A stretch of 64,000 nucleotides of DNA from Pseudomonas argentinensis (lineage in GTDB: Bacteria > Pseudomonadota > Gammaproteobacteria > Pseudomonadales > Pseudomonadaceae). The stretch's first letter is position 1; every line of letters begins with the position of its first letter. A model generated the notes under the pieces. It made no database searches. It was not told the DNA's origin and saw only the letters and a list, made by a program, of their open reading frames with translations. Below, one piece after another: positions 16,808 through 24,753 of the stretch. The position numbers were made by a program, and so were the translations under genes. The stretch spans positions 2,046,001 through 2,110,000 of the forward strand of contig NZ_CP056087.1 in NCBI RefSeq assembly GCF_001839655.2, in the 5' to 3' direction.

Positions 16808-17521
16808 ATGCCCGAGCAAAAGGAGATTGGTGTGGCGCAGAAGAGTTTAAATAAATATATATTGTCTATAGTGATTTTGGCGCTTTTGTTGCCGGCGGCA
16901 TTTATGGGCGGAGTGATCTTATCTGAAACGATTAAAGATGACTTCTTACTGACTGCCGACTCTTTGTCTTCATGGATATCTGCTGGGGCAACGGTGGCGA
17001 TAGCTGTTTTGACTTTTATACTGGCTAAAGAGACGTGGTACCTAAGGGCGGCGCAGACTAAGCAGCTCTCAGAGTTGCAGAGGGACTCTATTAAACCTTA
17101 TGTGGATTTTTCGCTGGTTCATAGTCGGGTCGATTTTCATTTTATTGAGTTAAAGATTGCAAATTATGGTCGCGGTGTTGCAAAGAATATTAAATTTAAG
17201 CTACTGAGCGATCTTGATGGTATTGGCATTGAAGACGCCAATCCAGTGGTTGACAGCATTTTTAAGCTTGGGGCTATAAAAAGCGGTATATCGAATTTAG
17301 GTATAGGGCAGGTTTATAAGAGCTTTGTGTTTGGCTTTTTGGATGTTATTGGAAAAATTGGTGAGGATAAGGTTTTCTTAACAAGGTTTTCAATTGAGAT
17401 CACTTATTTCGATACCCAAGGATACGAGTATAGGAATACTGTTTTAATTGATATGTCGTCATTTTCCGGCATCATTGAGCTAGGGGGGGTGACCCTGTTT
17501 ACAAAATGGCAAAAAGCTTAG
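16808..17521 (+). CDS. Unknown two-TM membrane protein (island cargo)
   Basis: 237 residues. Two hydrophobic segments (YILSIVILALLLPAAFMGGVIL about 16-37; WISAGATVAIAVLTFILA about 56-73) precede a soluble beta-rich domain of about 150 residues (IKPYVDFSLVHSRVDFHFIELKIANYG ...). No catalytic motif is recognised. Codon use is clearly AT-rich compared with flanking genes (AAA, ATT, TTT, TAT common), a sign of transfer. A similar layout occurs in many small proteins of mobile elements, but no function can be assigned. The ATG at 16808 has no strong ribosome-binding site; GTG or TTG starts downstream are possible. Confidence 0.7.
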   Translation: MPEQKEIGVAQKSLNKYILSIVILALLLPAAFMGGVILSETIKDDFLLTADSLSSWISAGATVAIAVLTFILAKETWYLRAAQTKQLSELQRDSIKPYVDFSLVHSRVDFHFIELKIANYGRGVAKNIKFKLLSDLDGIGIEDANPVVDSIFKLGAIKSGISNLGIGQVYKSFVFGFLDVIGKIGEDKVFLTRFSIEITYFDTQGYEYRNTVLIDMSSFSGIIELGGVTLFTKWQKA

Positions 17522-17691
17522 AGAAAATTAGTGCCTGGGCTCAAGGCCTAACAAGTAGTGGTGAAAGAATTAATGTGAACTCATACTCTAATGCTGATCG
17601 AGTCCGAGAAGGGAAAGCTTTAGAAGCTAGGTATAAGGCCTTCCAGAAAGCTAAGATAGATAAGCAAATAAACCCTGAAGGTTCGAGCTGA
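17506..17691 (+). CDS. Small hypothetical protein, 61 residues
   Basis: A charged, soluble, mostly helical peptide (MAKSLEKISAWAQGLTSSGE ... LEARYKAFQKAKIDKQINPE). Its ATG lies inside the end of the previous gene (16-bp overlap) in another frame, which suggests coupling. It shares the AT-rich composition of the island. No family is recognised. Confidence 0.5.
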   Translation: MAKSLEKISAWAQGLTSSGERINVNSYSNADRVREGKALEARYKAFQKAKIDKQINPEGSS

Positions 17692-17753
17692 GCAGAGATG
17701 TACGTTCAATATACTTTTCTCCTATTTAAATGGGGGCAGCACAAGGAATAGTG

Positions 17754-18506
17754 ATGAGAGCTGATAAGGAAGATGTTCCTGATTACCTGAAGCCACGAAA
17801 GAAACAAGGCCCATGGCGAACGCTGGCAATCTTGGGTGTTGGCTCTGCAATCTTTTGGGGCTTGGTAACAGTATTCGCAAAACCCATCGTGATCGACGTG
17901 GCACAGCTCAAGCAGGCAATCCGCTTTGGCGGTGAGCCCATATTCAGCCAGCAGCCTGCACAGCCTCAGCAGGCGCCAGCCGAAGCACTACAAGGCAATG
18001 ATCAAGACTGGATCAGATCCAGCCAAGCCCAACAGACCATCCAAGCTAACCGCGAGCTTGAAGAATGGTCACGCCAACGCGCCCAGGAAACCCACGAACG
18101 GCAAACGGTATTCAACGATAATAACTACACGCCTAAGCAGCCTGTAAACACCTACAAGCCGGCACCCGCACCAGTTCAACAGATCGCATCAGTAGAGCAG
18201 CCAAGACAACAGCAACGCAGCGTGCAGCGTGAGCGTACTTCCAGGTGGATTAAAAGCTGGAATGGTGGCACCAATTATCTGGCCGAGTGGATATCCGTTA
18301 ACAACCACATTGACGGCACCACCGTATGCGCGAACCACAAGCGTGGTTCAATTGACTATCGCGAATGCCGTAAAGCTGCCAAACAGCATTATCACGAGGA
18401 GTGCCGCACCTGGCGCGCTCGCTATGATAACGATCGAAAAACAAATAGCGACCTGATGAGGGATCGCTACTGTGTCGCTGCAAGTAGTTTTAATCCGATG
18501 GGTTAG
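17754..18506 (+). CDS. Unknown single-TM protein with Gln-rich linker and Cys-rich C-terminal domain
   Basis: About 250 residues. A cytoplasmic start (RADKEDVPDYLKPRKKQGPWR) precedes one TM helix (TLAILGVGSAIFWGLVTVFA). Then comes a long Gln/Pro/Ala-rich linker (about 60-165) and a compact C-terminal domain with several Cys, His and Trp residues (CANHKRGSIDYRECRKAAKQ, HYHEECRTWRARY, DRYCVA), which may form disulfides in the periplasm. AAGGAA precedes the ATG at 17754; an ATG at 17730 is also in frame. It is recognisable as a protein type seen in Pseudomonas mobile elements, but its role is unknown. Its end overlaps the convergent next gene by 17 bases. Confidence 0.65.
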   Translation: MRADKEDVPDYLKPRKKQGPWRTLAILGVGSAIFWGLVTVFAKPIVIDVAQLKQAIRFGGEPIFSQQPAQPQQAPAEALQGNDQDWIRSSQAQQTIQANRELEEWSRQRAQETHERQTVFNDNNYTPKQPVNTYKPAPAPVQQIASVEQPRQQQRSVQRERTSRWIKSWNGGTNYLAEWISVNNHIDGTTVCANHKRGSIDYRECRKAAKQHYHEECRTWRARYDNDRKTNSDLMRDRYCVAASSFNPMG

Positions 18507-19065
18507 TGGTTGTTAGCTCTAGCTGTTTGTTGATTTTTGATCTGGCCAAATAGCAAGTGAGCAGAAACGCTGCTGGCGGAATCAGGTGCATTGAGGCAAT
18601 CAAAAGTATGGATGCAGCCAAAGCCTTAGCGGTTGGGCCAGACCAATAAGAAATTTCAAGCAACTTGTAATCTGATACTTGATTTAAAATCCCTAGTATC
18701 GCAGTCATGCTTAAAATGTAAAAAGCAAGCTGTGTGAGTCCGTACAGATATACAGGTGCGATATGGCTTGAAAAGGCTTGGTTATTTCGCATTGAGAAAA
18801 CTACGAAGATAAAAATGGAGGCGCTTGTAATGAGTCTAAAATAAGCTATTTCAAGTGCGAATGTTGTCAGGTACATGTGGTGCAAAAAAGAGACGCTTCC
18901 AGCTCTAGTGAGAGTTCCTTTCTGAGCAGCAAGCAAATAGTTTATATCGCTCCAAAATAGATAAGCCGTAATGGCTGCAAGCAGTACCAATAGGCCGGTG
19001 ACAGCAATAGAGGTGGCTGAAGGTTTAACACGGACTGATGCAGATGGCTGAAACGGATTACTCAT
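18490..19065 (-). CDS. Unknown four-TM membrane protein (island cargo)
   Basis: 191 residues with four clear hydrophobic helices: SIAVTGLLVLLAAITAYLFW, LITSASIFIFVVFSM, LYGLTQLAFYILSMTAILGI and ALAASILLIASMHLIPPAAF. A short N-terminal polar stretch (SNPFQPSASVRVKPS) comes first. No motif identifies a transporter or enzyme. Composition is AT-rich like the rest of the island. It converges with the Cys-rich protein gene, overlapping it at 18490-18506. Confidence 0.6.
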   Translation of the reverse strand: MSNPFQPSASVRVKPSATSIAVTGLLVLLAAITAYLFWSDINYLLAAQKGTLTRAGSVSFLHHMYLTTFALEIAYFRLITSASIFIFVVFSMRNNQAFSSHIAPVYLYGLTQLAFYILSMTAILGILNQVSDYKLLEISYWSGPTAKALAASILLIASMHLIPPAAFLLTCYLARSKINKQLELTTTNPSD

Positions 19066-19148
19066 GTTAATGGCTCAATTGGGAAGGGGGCATTCAATTC
19101 AAAAGGAATGAGGCTCAGAAACGGTTGTGATGCTGGGTTTCTAGTGGT

Positions 19149-19484
19149 CTACTTATTAGAGTAACAGCGAGATATTACGTGTCTCTTGCTTTTGCAAAAG
19201 TGCTCGCCTATATAAGGTGGCATGTTGCTTGCGGTAAAATGGGCGGTAGCAAAAAATGCTATCAATAATATAAATGCAATTATATTCATGAATTTGCTGC
19301 CACCAAATCTTTTCCTCCAGCGACTCGCAATTGCTAAGATAAAAAGGCAAAGAAAAGGAATGATGCAAAGGGCAATAGCAAGGCCTGTTAGCGTGATTGG
19401 CTTGGTAGACGTTATAGCGATGAGAATCAGCATTCCTGCCATAGGGAAGTGCCGAAGCCTTCGGGGCCATGGATTGTTTTTCAT
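19149..19484 (-). CDS. Unknown small membrane protein (about 111 residues)
   Basis: Two or three hydrophobic helices can be seen (MAGMLILIAITSTKPITLTG, IALCIIPFLCLFILAIAS, FMNIIAFILLIAFFATAHF), separated by a basic loop SRWRKRFGGSK. The strongly hydrophobic pattern supports this frame over the overlapping alternative at 19156-19542. The start is uncertain (ATG at 19484 or further upstream at 19535). No family is recognised. Confidence 0.45.
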   Translation of the reverse strand: MKNNPWPRRLRHFPMAGMLILIAITSTKPITLTGLAIALCIIPFLCLFILAIASRWRKRFGGSKFMNIIAFILLIAFFATAHFTASNMPPYIGEHFCKSKRHVISRCYSNK

Positions 19485-19600
19485 TACAGGTCGCATATCT
19501 ATCCTTAGATGCGAAGAAATCGCAGCGGGCTTCAATCGTCACCTAAGGGCAATTGACTGGTCAAGGTGCGGGCAAGACGTTCTCAACGAATCATGAAATG

Positions 19601-19619
19601 TGTCGAAAAAGTGTCGAAA
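19601..19619 (+). repeat. Right copy of 19-bp direct repeat flanking the island
   Basis: TGTCGAAAAAGTGTCGAAA, 18 of 19 bases equal to 15494-15512 and in the same orientation, about 4.1 kb apart. Confidence 0.6.
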
Positions 19620-19711
19620 ATACTGTGCCGAATAGTCATGAATCGACACGCTGAGCCCCAGTAAAATCACAGAGTGGCACGTACTGTGCCGTACTGATAC
19701 CGCTCAAAAAC

Positions 19712-19727
19712 GGGTTCAAATCCCCAT
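19712..19727 (+). other. Possible attR remnant resembling the tRNA-Ser T-arm
   Basis: GGGTTCAAATCCCCAT matches the tRNA-Ser 3' region GGGTTCAAATCCCTAT (15401-15416) at 15 of 16 positions. Integration into a tRNA 3' end duplicates part of the gene, and this is where the island ends. The match stops soon after, so it could also be the leftover of another tRNA. Confidence 0.4.
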
Positions 19728-19743
19728 GTCTCGTGCATAAAAC

Positions 19744-19776
19744 AAGCCCTGATGTTGTGCATAATCAGGGCTTTGT
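19744..19776. terminator. Hairpin at island border, probable terminator
   Basis: AAGCCCTGAT (19744-19753) and ATCAGGGCTT (19764-19773) form a 10-bp stem with a 10-base loop, followed by T on the plus side and TTGTTTTA on the minus side. It could end transcription of yghU as well as of island genes. Confidence 0.6.
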
Positions 19777-19821
19777 AGTTCACCTGCGGCAAGCGCGAAG
19801 CCTCGCCGAGATCGTCTCACC

Positions 19822-20661
19822 TCAGGCCAAATCCGCAGCCTGGTGCCGCTCCGGCACCTGCTCGGACTCATCGCCCCAGGTGCGATTCACCCGGCGGCCA
19901 CGTTTTACCGCTTCGCGCTCGGCGATTTCGTTGGCCCAGCGTTGCACGTGGGTGTACTCGTGGGCAGAGAGGAACTCGGCGGCGCCGTAGACGTTGTTGC
20001 GCACCAGCTCGCCATACCAGGGCCACACGGCGATATCGGCGATGGTGTAGGTGTCGCCGGCCAGGTAGCGGTTCTGCGCCAGGCGCTGGTCGAGCACGTC
20101 CAACTGGCGCTTGGCTTCCATGGTGAAGCGGTTGATGGCGTACTCGAACTTCTCCGGGGCATAGGCGTAGAAGTGCCCGAAGCCGCCGCCCAGGTAGGGC
20201 GCCGAACCCATTTGCCAGAACAGCCAGTTGAGGGTTTCGGTACGGCCGGCCGGATCCTCTGGCAGGAACTCACCGAACTTTTCCGCCAGGTACAGCAGGA
20301 TCGAGCCGGACTCGAACACGCGGATCGGCGTGTCGCCGCTGCGGTCGAGCAGGGCGGGGATCTTCGAGTTCGGGTTGACGCCCACGAAGCCGCTGGAGAA
20401 CTGGTCGCCTTCGCCAATGCGGATCAGCCAGGCGTCGTACTCGGCGCCGCCGTGCCCCAGGGCCAGCAGCTCCTCGAGCAGGATGGTCACCTTCACGCCA
20501 TTGGGCGTTGCCAGGGAATAGAGCTGCAGCGGGTGCTTGCCGACCGGCAGTTCCTTGTCGTGGGTCGCGCCGGCGGTGGGGCGGTTGATCTTGGAGAACT
20601 GGCCACCGGAAGCTTCAAGGTGCTGCCATACCTTTGGCGGAACATAGGTTGTTTGGGTCAT
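19822..20661 (-). CDS. yghU: Glutathione-dependent disulfide-bond oxidoreductase, YghU family GST
   Basis: 279 residues, typical YghU length. The N-terminus YVPPKVWQHLEASGGQFSKINRPTAG is characteristic of this Nu-class GST. A thioredoxin-like domain (LQLYSLATPNGVKVTILLEEL ... GSILLYLAEKFGEFLP) and an all-helical C-terminal domain (DTYTIADIAVWPWYGELV) follow. These enzymes reduce disulfides with two glutathiones bound. The ATG at 20661 has GAGGATTC upstream and is chosen over upstream codons. It lies just outside the island and appears monocistronic. Confidence 0.93.
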   Translation of the reverse strand: MTQTTYVPPKVWQHLEASGGQFSKINRPTAGATHDKELPVGKHPLQLYSLATPNGVKVTILLEELLALGHGGAEYDAWLIRIGEGDQFSSGFVGVNPNSKIPALLDRSGDTPIRVFESGSILLYLAEKFGEFLPEDPAGRTETLNWLFWQMGSAPYLGGGFGHFYAYAPEKFEYAINRFTMEAKRQLDVLDQRLAQNRYLAGDTYTIADIAVWPWYGELVRNNVYGAAEFLSAHEYTHVQRWANEIAEREAVKRGRRVNRTWGDESEQVPERHQAADLA

Positions 20662-20958
20662 CGAATCCTCGCTATCGGCGTGATGGGGCAATGCAGGTGA
20701 ACGCGAGGCTAGCCCCATTACGCCTGTTATTCGAGAGGCCATGGTGCATGTTGGATATCGACCGGGTTGATGGTGGGCCGATTAGCCGACGGACAGATTC
20801 CCTCCAGGCCCGCGTGTGCATTAAAGAAGGCGCAGCTTGTGATCCAACTGCAGCTGAAACCTCATGGGCCCCCGGGGTTCTGACTTGAGGTAGGGCAGAC
20901 CGGGCGTTGCTGGCCTGGCATTCAGCCACGGCTTGGCGGATTGGCGAGGAGGGCATGC

Positions 20959-21408
20959 ATGGCCGAAAAACGTATCAGCGCACAACAGCTTGGGCTCGAG
21001 GCCGGGCTCGACAAGGCGGATGAGAGGGCGCTGTTCAAGTGGCTGCTGGCAAGCTTCGTGTTCGGCAAACCGATCCAGCAGGCGGTGGCCGAGCGGGCCT
21101 ACCGGGTCCTCGTCGAGCAGCAGGGGCTGGACACGCCTGCCAAGCTCGTCCACTGCAGCCAACAGCAACTGGTGCGGCTGCTCGGCCAGGCGCGCTACGT
21201 GCGGTACGACATTTCCACGGCCGCGCGCCTGCACAAACTCAGCCGCAAGTTACTGGACGACTACGCTGGCACCGTCACCGCCATCCGCCAGCAAAGTCCC
21301 TGTCGGCACGAGTTCGTGCAGCGCTTGCTGGCCTTCGAGGGCATCGGCCCGAAGACGGTGGAAATCTTTATGCGCGAGGCCGAGGCCGGGTTATATGGGC
21401 GTGAATGA
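20959..21408 (+). CDS. HhH-GPD-like DNA-binding protein lacking the catalytic end
   Basis: 149 residues. The fold resembles the helical part of endonuclease III-type glycosylases: FVFGKPIQQAVAERAYRVLVEQ, then ARYVRYDISTAARLHKLSRKL and the helix-hairpin-helix FEGIGPKTVEIFMRE. The protein stops right after the hairpin, before the place where the family carries its catalytic Asp and (in some members) an iron-sulfur cluster. It may bind DNA without cutting, or be a DNA methylase-associated homologue as some genomes call it. GAGGAGGG precedes the ATG at 20959. It stands alone. Confidence 0.75.
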   Translation: MAEKRISAQQLGLEAGLDKADERALFKWLLASFVFGKPIQQAVAERAYRVLVEQQGLDTPAKLVHCSQQQLVRLLGQARYVRYDISTAARLHKLSRKLLDDYAGTVTAIRQQSPCRHEFVQRLLAFEGIGPKTVEIFMREAEAGLYGRE

Positions 21409-21436
21409 CTGAGGCCATCAACTGAGGCTCGTGGCC

Positions 21437-21928
21437 TCAGGCGCGCGCGCCGCCACGGGCATTCTTCTTCTGCAGTATCTCCGAGGCCTCGTTGTAGGCT
21501 GTCTGGAAGGTTTCGCTGCCGATCCACTGCACGGCGGTGTCTTCGTCCTCGTGGTGGAACAGGCTGCGGTAGACGATCAGCAGGCCCATCATGAAATCGG
21601 TCGCCGTTTCCGGGTCTTCCTCGGCGATCACCAGCTCCAGCACCGGGTACTGCAAATACACCAGGCACAGGGCGAGCAGGCTAATGGCTTCGGCCTTGTG
21701 CATGGCCTGGAACAGGTCATCGAAGTGGGCCGGGTCGAAGCCGTTCTCCTCGATGTCCTTGAAGTCGAAGGTGCCGAGGTCGATCTCCACGTCATCGAAG
21801 GGCTCGTCGATCAGCGGGTTGGCCAGCAACGGGTGCACGACATTGGCCCTGGGCTTGGCCATGCGGTTCTGCCTGGCCTTGGTCTTGGCCCGCTGGGCGC
21901 GTTTTTTCTGCTTGTCGGGAGAGGCCAT
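21437..21928 (-). CDS. Conserved hypothetical protein of Pseudomonas type
   Basis: 163 residues. A very basic start (ASPDKQKKRAQRAKTKARQNRMAK) is followed by an acidic stretch (IDEPFDDVEIDLGTFDFKDIEENGFDP) and a helical core (MHKAEAISLLALCLVYLQYPVLELVIAEEDPETATDFMM in parts). The basic head suggests nucleic-acid or ribosome contact, but this is a guess. AAGGAT lies before the ATG at 21928, favouring that start over the codons further upstream. No family name can be given with confidence. Confidence 0.7.
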   Translation of the reverse strand: MASPDKQKKRAQRAKTKARQNRMAKPRANVVHPLLANPLIDEPFDDVEIDLGTFDFKDIEENGFDPAHFDDLFQAMHKAEAISLLALCLVYLQYPVLELVIAEEDPETATDFMMGLLIVYRSLFHHEDEDTAVQWIGSETFQTAYNEASEILQKKNARGGARA

Positions 21929-22131
21929 GGCGGCGGATCCTTGTGCGGAGCTGAAAGCGGATGGGCATTGTATGCAGTCTTGGCTGTTTCGTTGCGGCAA
22001 CTTTATGTAAAGCCATCGTGGGCCCGTTCGCAGATATCAGGCGGCTAGTAAAACCGCCCCTTGGCAAAGCCGTCGCCTGGTTCTAGATTGCCCGCAGCGC
22101 AGCCCGCGCTCAGTAAAGGGATTTATCGACC

Positions 22132-22677
22132 ATGCCCATTCGCCAGATACTCGCCTTGCTCGTGCTGTGCAGCCTTTCCCTTCAAGCGCTGAGCCAGGTG
22201 TACAGCTGGGTGGACGAAAAGGGGCAAAAGCATTTCGGCAGCCAGCCACCGGCGGCCCAGCAGGTCGAGGCGGTGACGATCAAGCCCGGTTACGCCGGTG
22301 AAGCGCGAGCGGCAGCACCTGCTGCGCCCGCCCAGGCGGCGCGAACTGAAGCTGCGCCAGCCAAGACGTCGAAGCGCGAAATGTGCCAGAGCGCCATGCG
22401 CTGGACGGTCATCGACCTCGAGAACCTGCGCGAGATTGCCGAGGAGCGCAAGAGCGCCGGGCGCATCACGGCAGCCGAATACGCCCAGGCGCAAAAGAAC
22501 CTGGCCGGTGCCGAGCAGCGGATCACCCTGCAGGACTGCCTGAGCAGCTCGGCCGAGGATCAGCAGCGCTATGAGTGCCTTTCCGGTGGCGCCGGTGTGC
22601 TGGCCTGCTCCGGGCTGCTGTCCGCCGCCATGCAGGAGGCCGAGCAGGAGGCCAGGCAGCGGATCGGTAATCCCTAG
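22132..22677 (+). CDS. DUF4124 domain protein, exported
   Basis: 181 residues. A signal peptide (MPIRQILALLVLCSLSLQALS) is followed by VYSWVDEKGQKHFGSQPPAAQQVE, the short DUF4124 motif found in many Pseudomonas periplasmic proteins. After a Pro/Ala-rich linker comes a helical domain with two or more Cys pairs (REMCQSAMRW, LQDCLSSS, YECLSGGAGVLACSG), probably disulfide-bonded. Function unknown. It is a single gene upstream of the chemoreceptor. Confidence 0.8.
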   Translation: MPIRQILALLVLCSLSLQALSQVYSWVDEKGQKHFGSQPPAAQQVEAVTIKPGYAGEARAAAPAAPAQAARTEAAPAKTSKREMCQSAMRWTVIDLENLREIAEERKSAGRITAAEYAQAQKNLAGAEQRITLQDCLSSSAEDQQRYECLSGGAGVLACSGLLSAAMQEAEQEARQRIGNP

Positions 22678-22806
22678 CCTTCGAGAGACACGGACACACG
22701 GTATCGGCAAAAAGCCACTATCTGGACGACTGGTTATCTCGCTGCAATATATCTGTCATGCAATCTTCATAAGCTCGCTACATCTTTCCTCCCGTTCGAG
22801 ATTTCC

Positions 22807-24429
22807 ATGAGCTTTGGTCGTTCGCTGCGTGCCCAGTTGGTGTTGCTGATTGGCGGTGGCCTGGTGTTGATGTTGCTGATTGCGCTGGCCGGTTTTGCGT
22901 TGTTGTCGCGCCAGCTGGATGGCTATGGGGCGCTGCTCAGCGGCCCGCTGGAAGAAGCACGCCAGGTGGACGGCGCCAACCTGGCCTTCAAGATCCAGGT
23001 CCAGGAATGGAAGAACGTGCTCCTGCGCGGTGCTGACGAAGCGCAACGCAACCGTTACTGGCAGCAGTTCCAGGATGAAGAGCAGCGGGTGCAGAGGCAG
23101 ATCGGCACGCTGATCGATACCGCAGACAGCGCCGAGCTGCGCCAGCGGCTGAGCGAGCTGCGCGCCGCCCATGCCGAGATGGGCCAGGCCTATCGCCGTG
23201 GCTACCAGGCCTTTGCCGCAGCAGGGTTTTCCGCCCAGGCCGGCGATGCCGCGGTCAAGGGTATCGACCGGGCCACTACCGAGCAGCTGTCGTTGTTGGT
23301 CGACGAGTTGCACGCGCGTAGCCAGGCCAGCGCCGGGCAGCTGAGTGAAGATGCCCAGCGCAGCGTGTTATTTGGCAGCCTGGCGATGCTCGGGCTCGGC
23401 GTGCTGCTGGCGCTGTTCAGCGCCTGGCTGGTCAACCGACGCATTACCACGCCGCTGCTGCGGGCCACTGGGCAGCTCGAACTGCTCAGCCGTGGGCAGT
23501 TCGGCGAACGCCTGAGCGAAGGTCGCGAGGATGAGGTCGGGCAGCTGGCCGAGGCCGCCAATCGCCTGCGCGAGTTCATGCAGGCGCTGTCCCAGCAACT
23601 GCGCCGCGGCACCGGTGAACTGGACGCCGCCACGCAAGAGCTGAGCAGCGTGGCCGGGCATATCGGCCAGGGCATTCGCGACCAGTTCACCCGCACCGAC
23701 CAGGTGGCCACCGCCATGCACGAGATGAGCGCCACGGCCGAGGAGGTGGCGCGCCATGCAGCCAGTGCGGCGCGAGCCGCTGACCAGGCCGACCAGGCGG
23801 CCCAGGAGGGTGAAACCACCATGGCCGGTACCATCGCCACCATCGAGCAGCTGCACGGGGAGATCACCCGCACCGCCGAAGTGATCGCCCGGCTCGACAG
23901 CGACAGCGAGCGCATCGGTGGCGTGCTGGAAGTGATCCGCGGCATCGCCGACCAGACCAACCTGCTGGCCCTCAACGCTGCCATCGAGGCCGCGCGCGCC
24001 GGTGAGGCCGGCCGCGGCTTCGCGGTGGTGGCCGATGAGGTGCGCAACCTGTCGTCGCGCACCGCCAGCTCGATCAGCGAGATTCACCAGTTGATCGCCA
24101 ACGTGCAGGGCGCCTCCAAGGAGGCCAGCGCCGCGATCGCTGCGGGAGCCCAGCAGAGCGCGGCCGGCAGGGCACAGGTCGGGGTGGCCGGCGAGCGCCT
24201 GCACAGCATCACCCGGGCGGTGGAAGCCATCCGCGACATGAACCGGCAGATCGCCACGGCGGCCGAGGAACAGACTTCGGTGGCCGAGGACATCGCCCGC
24301 AACCTGGCCGAGATCGTGTCCATCGCCCAAAGCAACGAAGCCGACCTGCAGCGCAGCGAATCGGCGAGCCGCGCCATGCAGGGCCTGTCCGGTGATCTGT
24401 CGACGTTGGCGGCGCGCTTGCAGCACTGA
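22807..24429 (+). CDS. Methyl-accepting chemotaxis protein
   Basis: 540 residues: TM1 ([23 protein letters not shown]), a helical periplasmic ligand domain of about 150 residues (four-helix-bundle type), TM2 ([24 protein letters not shown]), HAMP (about 210-262), and a cytoplasmic signalling hairpin with the highly conserved tip [20 protein letters not shown] followed by [20 protein letters not shown]. It controls CheA activity and flagellar or twitching behaviour; the ligand is unknown. There is no CheB/CheR pentapeptide at the C-terminus (ends LAARLQH). A decayed chemoreceptor tail lies just downstream on the other strand. Confidence 0.95.
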   Translation: MSFGRSLRAQLVLLIGGGLVLMLLIALAGFALLSRQLDGYGALLSGPLEEARQVDGANLAFKIQVQEWKNVLLRGADEAQRNRYWQQFQDEEQRVQRQIGTLIDTADSAELRQRLSELRAAHAEMGQAYRRGYQAFAAAGFSAQAGDAAVKGIDRATTEQLSLLVDELHARSQASAGQLSEDAQRSVLFGSLAMLGLGVLLALFSAWLVNRRITTPLLRATGQLELLSRGQFGERLSEGREDEVGQLAEAANRLREFMQALSQQLRRGTGELDAATQELSSVAGHIGQGIRDQFTRTDQVATAMHEMSATAEEVARHAASAARAADQADQAAQEGETTMAGTIATIEQLHGEITRTAEVIARLDSDSERIGGVLEVIRGIADQTNLLALNAAIEAARAGEAGRGFAVVADEVRNLSSRTASSISEIHQLIANVQGASKEASAAIAAGAQQSAAGRAQVGVAGERLHSITRAVEAIRDMNRQIATAAEEQTSVAEDIARNLAEIVSIAQSNEADLQRSESASRAMQGLSGDLSTLAARLQH

Positions 24430-24461
24430 TCAGACATGGGAAGGAGAGGGCTGAAAGGTCC

Positions 24462-24720
24462 TCACACCCTGAACTGATCCATCAGCCTCATTTGTTGGTT
24501 GGCCAGGCTGTTTGGCTGATTGCTGACCTTCGCCGATTCGCTGGCCTGTTCGGTAAGGGTTTCGGTCACGCTGCGGATGGCGACGACGTTGCGGTTGACC
24601 TCTTCGGCCGCCGCGCTCTGCTATTCGGCGGCGCTGGCGATCTGCAGGTTCATGTCACTGATCACCGATACGGCGTCGGGCCAGGTTACGCACCTCGTCG
24701 GCCACCACCGCAAAGCCGGC
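24462..24720 (-). pseudogene. Remnant of a second chemoreceptor (C-terminal fragment)
   Basis: Read on the minus strand from 24720, the sequence gives [16 protein letters not shown], then a break with loss of the signalling-tip helices. It continues as MNLQIASAAE, a TAG stop in place of a Glu/Gln codon, then [20 protein letters not shown] and [20 protein letters not shown] to a final stop at 24462. This is the normal end of a methyl-accepting chemotaxis protein. No start, sensor or HAMP remains, so it is a dead fragment facing the intact receptor gene at 22807. Confidence 0.8.
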
Positions 24721-24753
24721 AATGGAGCATGGCCGTTACTGGTCAGGGCGCGG

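Larger units (their letters stand above)
19485..19821. other. Right border of the accessory island, no gene seen
   Basis: 337 bp between the last island gene and the yghU stop. It contains the right 19-bp repeat (19601-19619), several GTGCCG/GTGTCG words (CTGTGCCGAATAG, TACTGTGCCGTACTG), the tRNA-like 13-mer GGGTTCAAATCCC at 19712-19724 and a hairpin at 19744-19776. GC content rises from here into yghU. Confidence 0.6.

Noticed and set aside
19156..19542. Alternative minus-strand frame of 128 codons
   Set aside because: Overlaps the hydrophobic candidate at 19149-19484 and has a less protein-like composition; only one can be real.
15427..19780. Integrase or transposase in the island
   Set aside because: I looked for tyrosine-recombinase (R..HxxR..Y) and transposase patterns in all frames given and found none.
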